A DNA stretch of 10,177 nucleotides, from contig JASLHL010000294.1 in NCBI GenBank assembly GCA_030152225.1, positions 1 to 10,177 on the forward strand, given 5' to 3'. Positions 8,242 through 10,177 of the stretch are shown here, piece by piece (position 1 is the first letter of the stretch; each line of letters opens with the position of its first letter). The notes under the pieces are model-generated. The model was given only the letters and a program-made list of their open reading frames with translations, was not told where the DNA came from and searched no databases. This stretch comes from Flavobacterium sp. (GTDB lineage Bacteria; Bacteroidota; Bacteroidia; Flavobacteriales; Flavobacteriaceae). A program made the translations under genes and the position numbers.

Positions 8242-8272
8242 CAAAAGTAAGAATTAGATTTTTTATCCACAA
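8242..8272 (-). promoter_or_regulatory. Bacteroidota-type promoter of the small transcript
   Basis: On the - strand TTG (8272-8270), a 20-nt spacer and TACTTTTG (8249-8242) match the Flavobacterium/Bacteroides consensus TTG-N17-23-TAnnTTTG. Transcription would start near 8236, giving a leader of about 30 nt before the ATG at 8205 and a transcript of about 200 nt if it stops at 8036-8069. No comparable promoter is visible closer to susC. Confidence 0.7.
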
Positions 8273-8388
8273 TTATTCTGTAAATAAGGATAAAATATCT
8301 ATTTATTTTTGTTTTTGTAGAAAAAAATAAAAACAATTGAAGCAAGAATGGATTAAAATAGAAAATTTAACTGAGAAAGGAGTTGATT

Positions 8389-8433
8389 AGTTTTGCACCT
8401 GATCCCATAGTCCCCAAGTTTTGCACCTGATCC
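8389..8433. repeat. 17-bp direct repeat, possible solitary IS end
   Basis: AGTTTTGCACCTGATCC occurs at 8389-8405 and again at 8417-8433, a 28-bp period, with TAGT following both copies after two variable bases. Paired subterminal direct repeats are characteristic of IS21-family ends, and the base after the second copy gives a terminal CA (8433-8434), as expected for a TG...CA element. No transposase gene or opposite end is in the window, so at most this is a relic. The family assignment is from memory of the type of architecture, not a match. Confidence 0.4.
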
Positions 8434-8436
8434 ATT

Positions 8437-8457
8437 AGTTTACTGTTCACGGTTTAC
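8437..8457. repeat. Three tandem 7-bp units
   Basis: AGTTTAC, TGTTCAC and GGTTTAC follow each other without gaps (consensus NGTTYAC; GTRAACN on the other strand). Short heptamer arrays of this form are a kind of degenerate intergenic repeat; only three units are present. Confidence 0.4.
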
Positions 8458-8471
8458 AATCAGTTGTAAAC
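8452..8471. repeat. 8-bp inverted repeat
   Basis: GTTTACAA (8452-8459) and TTGTAAAC (8464-8471) are perfect reverse complements with a TCAG spacer. The left arm overlaps the third heptamer unit. It could be a protein-binding site or part of the adjoining repeat; no function is assigned. Confidence 0.4.
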
Positions 8472-8504
8472 AAAAAAAGTCCCAAGTGTTCACTTAGGAC
8501 TTTT
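8472..8504 (-). terminator. Terminator-like hairpin
   Basis: AAAAGTCC (8475-8482) pairs with GGACTTTT (8497-8504); inside, after one C/A mismatch, AAGT pairs with ACTT around a 4-nt loop. On the - strand the stem is followed by seven T (8478-8472); on the + strand by only four. It would stop leftward transcripts arriving from the restriction-type genes, or the native transcript of a lost neighbour. Confidence 0.6.
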
Positions 8505-8590
8505 GTACTCCCGAAGGGACAAATATCGAACAATTTTATTGAAGATGTCGAACGTTTTCAGGAATTGTTTTAAGAATGACATTAAATGTA

Positions 8591-8622
8591 AAAACCTACA
8601 TCTTGATTTTGGTGTAGGTTTT
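8591..8622 (-). terminator. Terminator-like hairpin downstream of the nuclease gene
   Basis: AAAACCTACA (8591-8600) and TGTAGGTTTT (8613-8622) form a perfect 10-bp stem with a 12-nt loop, followed on the - strand by T residues down to 8590. It is the first good terminator after the nuclease gene ending at 8820 and begins one base beyond the stop of the short open frame at 8623-8751. It could also act on the + strand. Confidence 0.6.
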
Positions 8623-8751
8623 CTATTTTAAAGTTTTCAGTAAAATGCCGTATCGGCTGAATACTATGCTTTTATGGAGATAATCAAAGAAGTCAGGTAA
8701 CGATTTGGTAACGGTGCTTATTGCTTTGCTTTTCAACGTGTTTCCGTTAGC
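8623..8751 (-). pseudogene. Short open frame, possible gene relic
   Basis: Forty-two sense codons stay open between an in-frame TGA (8752-8754) and TAG (8623-8625), with a protein-like stretch TKSLPDFFDYLHK near the middle and no ATG; only a TTG at 8734-8736 could start it. One added T in the CGTTG at 8733-8737 would join it to the frame running upstream, which is open back to the nuclease stop at 8820. That suggests a decayed 3' segment, but such short frames also arise by chance in AT-rich DNA. The hairpin at 8591-8622 begins directly after its stop. I do not recognise a family with confidence. Confidence 0.25.
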
Positions 8752-8819
8752 TCATAGCAAATATAAAAAATATTTTCTAAAACATTCTTTACTATTTGAG
8801 TAATCGGCAATATCAAAGC

Positions 8820-9500
8820 TTATGAAGTTAAATCAATAAAATAATGCCAAAGTGAAATACTGTCTTTTAGTGTTTTTCTTGTGTGATTTGATGAGTATTT
8901 TTCTACTGAAATAAACGATGTATATTTCGAAAGTTGTTCTGTCTCCAACCAATCTATCGAACTATCGGTATTTGTATTAAATTGATTTGTTAACCAACCA
9001 TTTACTTTGGAGTACCATTCATCGATAGTACGACTTTGTACATAAGCAAACATTCCACATACTTTAAGATGTGAAGAATGATGTCCTCTTTTGAAACGTT
9101 CGATTCCGCCACGATTACCATATACATATTGCTCGTTACTAGAACTCTCTGAAAAACGTTTCGCTTCAAATTCAATAAGGGGCGATGGCTTTCTACCTCT
9201 TGTCAATACAAAAACACCAATATCTGTTTCTTTTCCAGAATTTGCTTGAGTTGGATTTTTTCTAAAATCATATGGGAAATAATCCCGACCATTTTCAACT
9301 TTACAAAGTTGAAAATGGTTTACTAAGAAATCACTAATCCTATTTTCCTGATTTGAATCTTTAATGGTTTTATAATAAGCAGGAAATCCAGAGATATAGC
9401 TATCAACAAATAACAAAATCTGTTCTACCTCATGATTATTCGGTACTGATAAATCATTTGGCTTAGGTAATTGATATGAAGGGAGACTATCTCTAAGCAT
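8820..9500 (-). CDS. PD-(D/E)XK-like nuclease of a probable restriction locus
   Basis: The 226-residue protein has no named family I can assign, but it shows a PD-(D/E)XK-type core: Asp93 in ETDIGVFV, then after 18 residues Glu112-Ala-Lys114 in PLIEFEAKRF, each on a predicted beta strand; Glu52 in QENRISDFL is a possible helix-1 partner. A glycine-rich basic segment NRGGIERFKRG (129-139) and the hydrophobic strand VCGMFAYVQ follow. No signal peptide or membrane segment is visible, so it should be cytosolic. Its ATG lies inside the 3' end of the methyltransferase-like gene (8-nt overlap, ATGCTTAG), which implies translational coupling and fits a restriction subunit paired with its modification enzyme. 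The gene contains a perfect 14-bp inverted repeat at 9288-9319. Cutting activity is inferred; a DNA-binding or accessory role is possible. Confidence 0.62.
   Translation of the reverse strand: MLRDSLPSYQLPKPNDLSVPNNHEVEQILLFVDSYISGFPAYYKTIKDSNQENRISDFLVNHFQLCKVENGRDYFPYDFRKNPTQANSGKETDIGVFVLTRGRKPSPLIEFEAKRFSESSSNEQYVYGNRGGIERFKRGHHSSHLKVCGMFAYVQSRTIDEWYSKVNGWLTNQFNTNTDSSIDWLETEQLSKYTSFISVEKYSSNHTRKTLKDSISLWHYFIDLTS
9288..9319. repeat. Perfect 14-bp inverted repeat inside the nuclease gene
   Basis: ACCATTTTCAACTT (9288-9301) and AAGTTGAAAATGGT (9306-9319) are exact reverse complements around TACA, whose outer T and A can also pair. It lies around codons 61-71 of the nuclease (HFQLCKVENG) and would make a stable hairpin in the mRNA or a large operator-like palindrome in DNA. 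There is no T-run after it, so it is not an ordinary terminator. Confidence 0.7.
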
Positions 9501-10177
9501 CTTGATAACGGGCTTTTACATAGTCAGCAAACACTTCATCAGCATCTCGTAGGGCAATAGAAGGCAACCAATAGCGTAACTGCTTCGGCTTTACCAAAAT
9601 GATACTATCCTTACCATACACTTTCATTATTTTCTGAATGTGTACATGTTGTTGGTTAGTATCTCTTTGAGGAATAGCTTCTTGAATATATTGTTCTAAA
9701 TCAGACATTTGCTCTTCTTTAGGAGTAATAGTTTCTTTACTATATTCAAAGTGTATAGCAAAGTAATTTTCTGTCTCTAAAATTTTGTATAGTTGAAAGT
9801 GCTTATTACTTATATGATAGATACTATTTAAAGTTGTACAAAAGATATTTGAAAAGTTATTCAATTCTGTTTTTGATACATTGATATGTAATCCAAATTC
9901 ATTATTGGTTATCAATGAGAGTAAATCATCAATAACGATATTTTCTGTTTCTGTTAATTTATTTCCCTTTAAATAGGGAAGGTTCATAATATCTTTTTGT
10001 AAAAGAGTATAATTTGATCGACTAATTCCAGAACGAGAACTTGTCAACATAAGATAGGCTCTAAAAACTTGATTATTTTTTAAAGTAGCTTCAAGCTCTT
10101 TTAATTCATCAATATCTTCTATTGGAGCATGAATTCCTACTACTTCATTCCTATATGAAAGTGGTTCATGAACTAAA
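9493..10177 (-). CDS. DNA methyltransferase-like protein, C-terminal part
   Basis: The reading frame is open from the stop at 9493-9495 to the right edge (first whole codon 10174-10176), giving 227 residues of an incomplete protein. An internal ATG at 10050 is not the likely start, because the coding character continues beyond it without a stop (VVGIHAPIEDIDELKELEAT, then FRAYLMLTSSRSGISRSNY). The segment from FRAYLMLTSSRSGIS through LLQKDIMNLPYL resembles the target-recognition half of N6-adenine DNA methyltransferases of restriction systems, and the tail KPKQLRYWLPSIALRDADEVF resembles the end of such proteins. The catalytic (D/N)PPY and SAM-binding motifs would lie outside the window, so this rests on remembered family style. 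The overlapping downstream nuclease-like gene supports a restriction-modification role. The promoter is off-window. Confidence 0.6.
   Translation of the reverse strand, partial: LVHEPLSYRNEVVGIHAPIEDIDELKELEATLKNNQVFRAYLMLTSSRSGISRSNYTLLQKDIMNLPYLKGNKLTETENIVIDDLLSLITNNEFGLHINVSKTELNNFSNIFCTTLNSIYHISNKHFQLYKILETENYFAIHFEYSKETITPKEEQMSDLEQYIQEAIPQRDTNQQHVHIQKIMKVYGKDSIILVKPKQLRYWLPSIALRDADEVFADYVKARYQDA

Noticed and set aside
8273..8388. Gene or promoter in the AT-rich stretch right of the small-ORF promoter
   Set aside because: A TAnnTTTG-like string at 8304-8311 has no -33 partner and no downstream ORF; nothing else is visible.
8389..8433. CRISPR array
   Set aside because: There are only two 17-bp units with an 11-bp spacer and no cas genes.
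8506..8580. Complete tRNA gene on the - strand
   Set aside because: No matching 5' acceptor strand, D-arm or anticodon arm can be formed upstream of the tRNA-like tail.
8490..8582. 30-codon - strand ORF beginning ATG at 8582
   Set aside because: Its stop lies inside the hairpin at 8472-8504, it has no promoter, and an alternative frame over the same DNA looks equally protein-like, so coding cannot be supported.
8736..8819. Readthrough extension of the nuclease gene past its TAA
   Set aside because: The frame is open for 28 codons after the stop, but this can occur by chance in AT-rich DNA and no homology supports it.

Overview
The window looks like chromosomal DNA from a member of the Bacteroidota, most likely a Flavobacteriaceae species (Myroides- or Flavobacterium-like; the genus is a guess from protein style). 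The grounds are the AT-rich sequence, the absence of Shine-Dalgarno sequences before starts, promoter boxes of the Bacteroidota form TTG / TAnnTTTG, a SusC/SusD pair, and a SusD-type lipoprotein with acidic residues after the lipobox cysteine.

Region 1 (1-3410, + strand) is a conserved protein-quality-control block: trigger factor (tig), a terminator, then clpP and clpX with 3 nt between them. A perfect TAnnTTTG box lies just before the tig terminator, so clpPX probably has its own promoter. A strong hairpin with A- and T-runs on its two sides (3372-3410) ends clpX and also the convergent susD.

Region 2 (3441-7961, - strand) is a two-gene nutrient-uptake operon: a SusC/RagA-type TonB-dependent outer-membrane transporter followed 12 nt later by its SusD/RagB-type surface lipoprotein, which starts with GTG. 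No glycoside hydrolase, peptidase or sigma/anti-sigma pair is present, so the substrate cannot be read from the window.

Region 3 (7962-8819) has no large gene but is densely structured. Just upstream of susC on the same strand is what looks like a complete miniature transcription unit: a consensus promoter (8242-8272), a 32-codon ORF (8107-8205) and an intrinsic terminator (8036-8069). Between that terminator and susC are two perfect 12-bp stems that share one arm and so cannot form together (7982-8034). This could be a leader-peptide/attenuator system controlling the transporter, or an independent small gene placed in front of it. Farther right are a 17-bp direct repeat resembling a solitary insertion-sequence end, three 7-bp tandem units, two more terminator-like hairpins and a short open frame that may be a relic.

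Region 4 (8820-10177, - strand) holds the 3' end of a probable restriction-modification locus: the C-terminal part of a DNA methyltransferase-like protein that runs off the right edge, overlapped by 8 nt by a small protein with a PD-(D/E)XK-type nuclease signature. The nuclease gene contains a perfect 14-bp inverted repeat. Region 3 right of about 8389 together with region 4 looks like accessory DNA placed next to a conserved core block.
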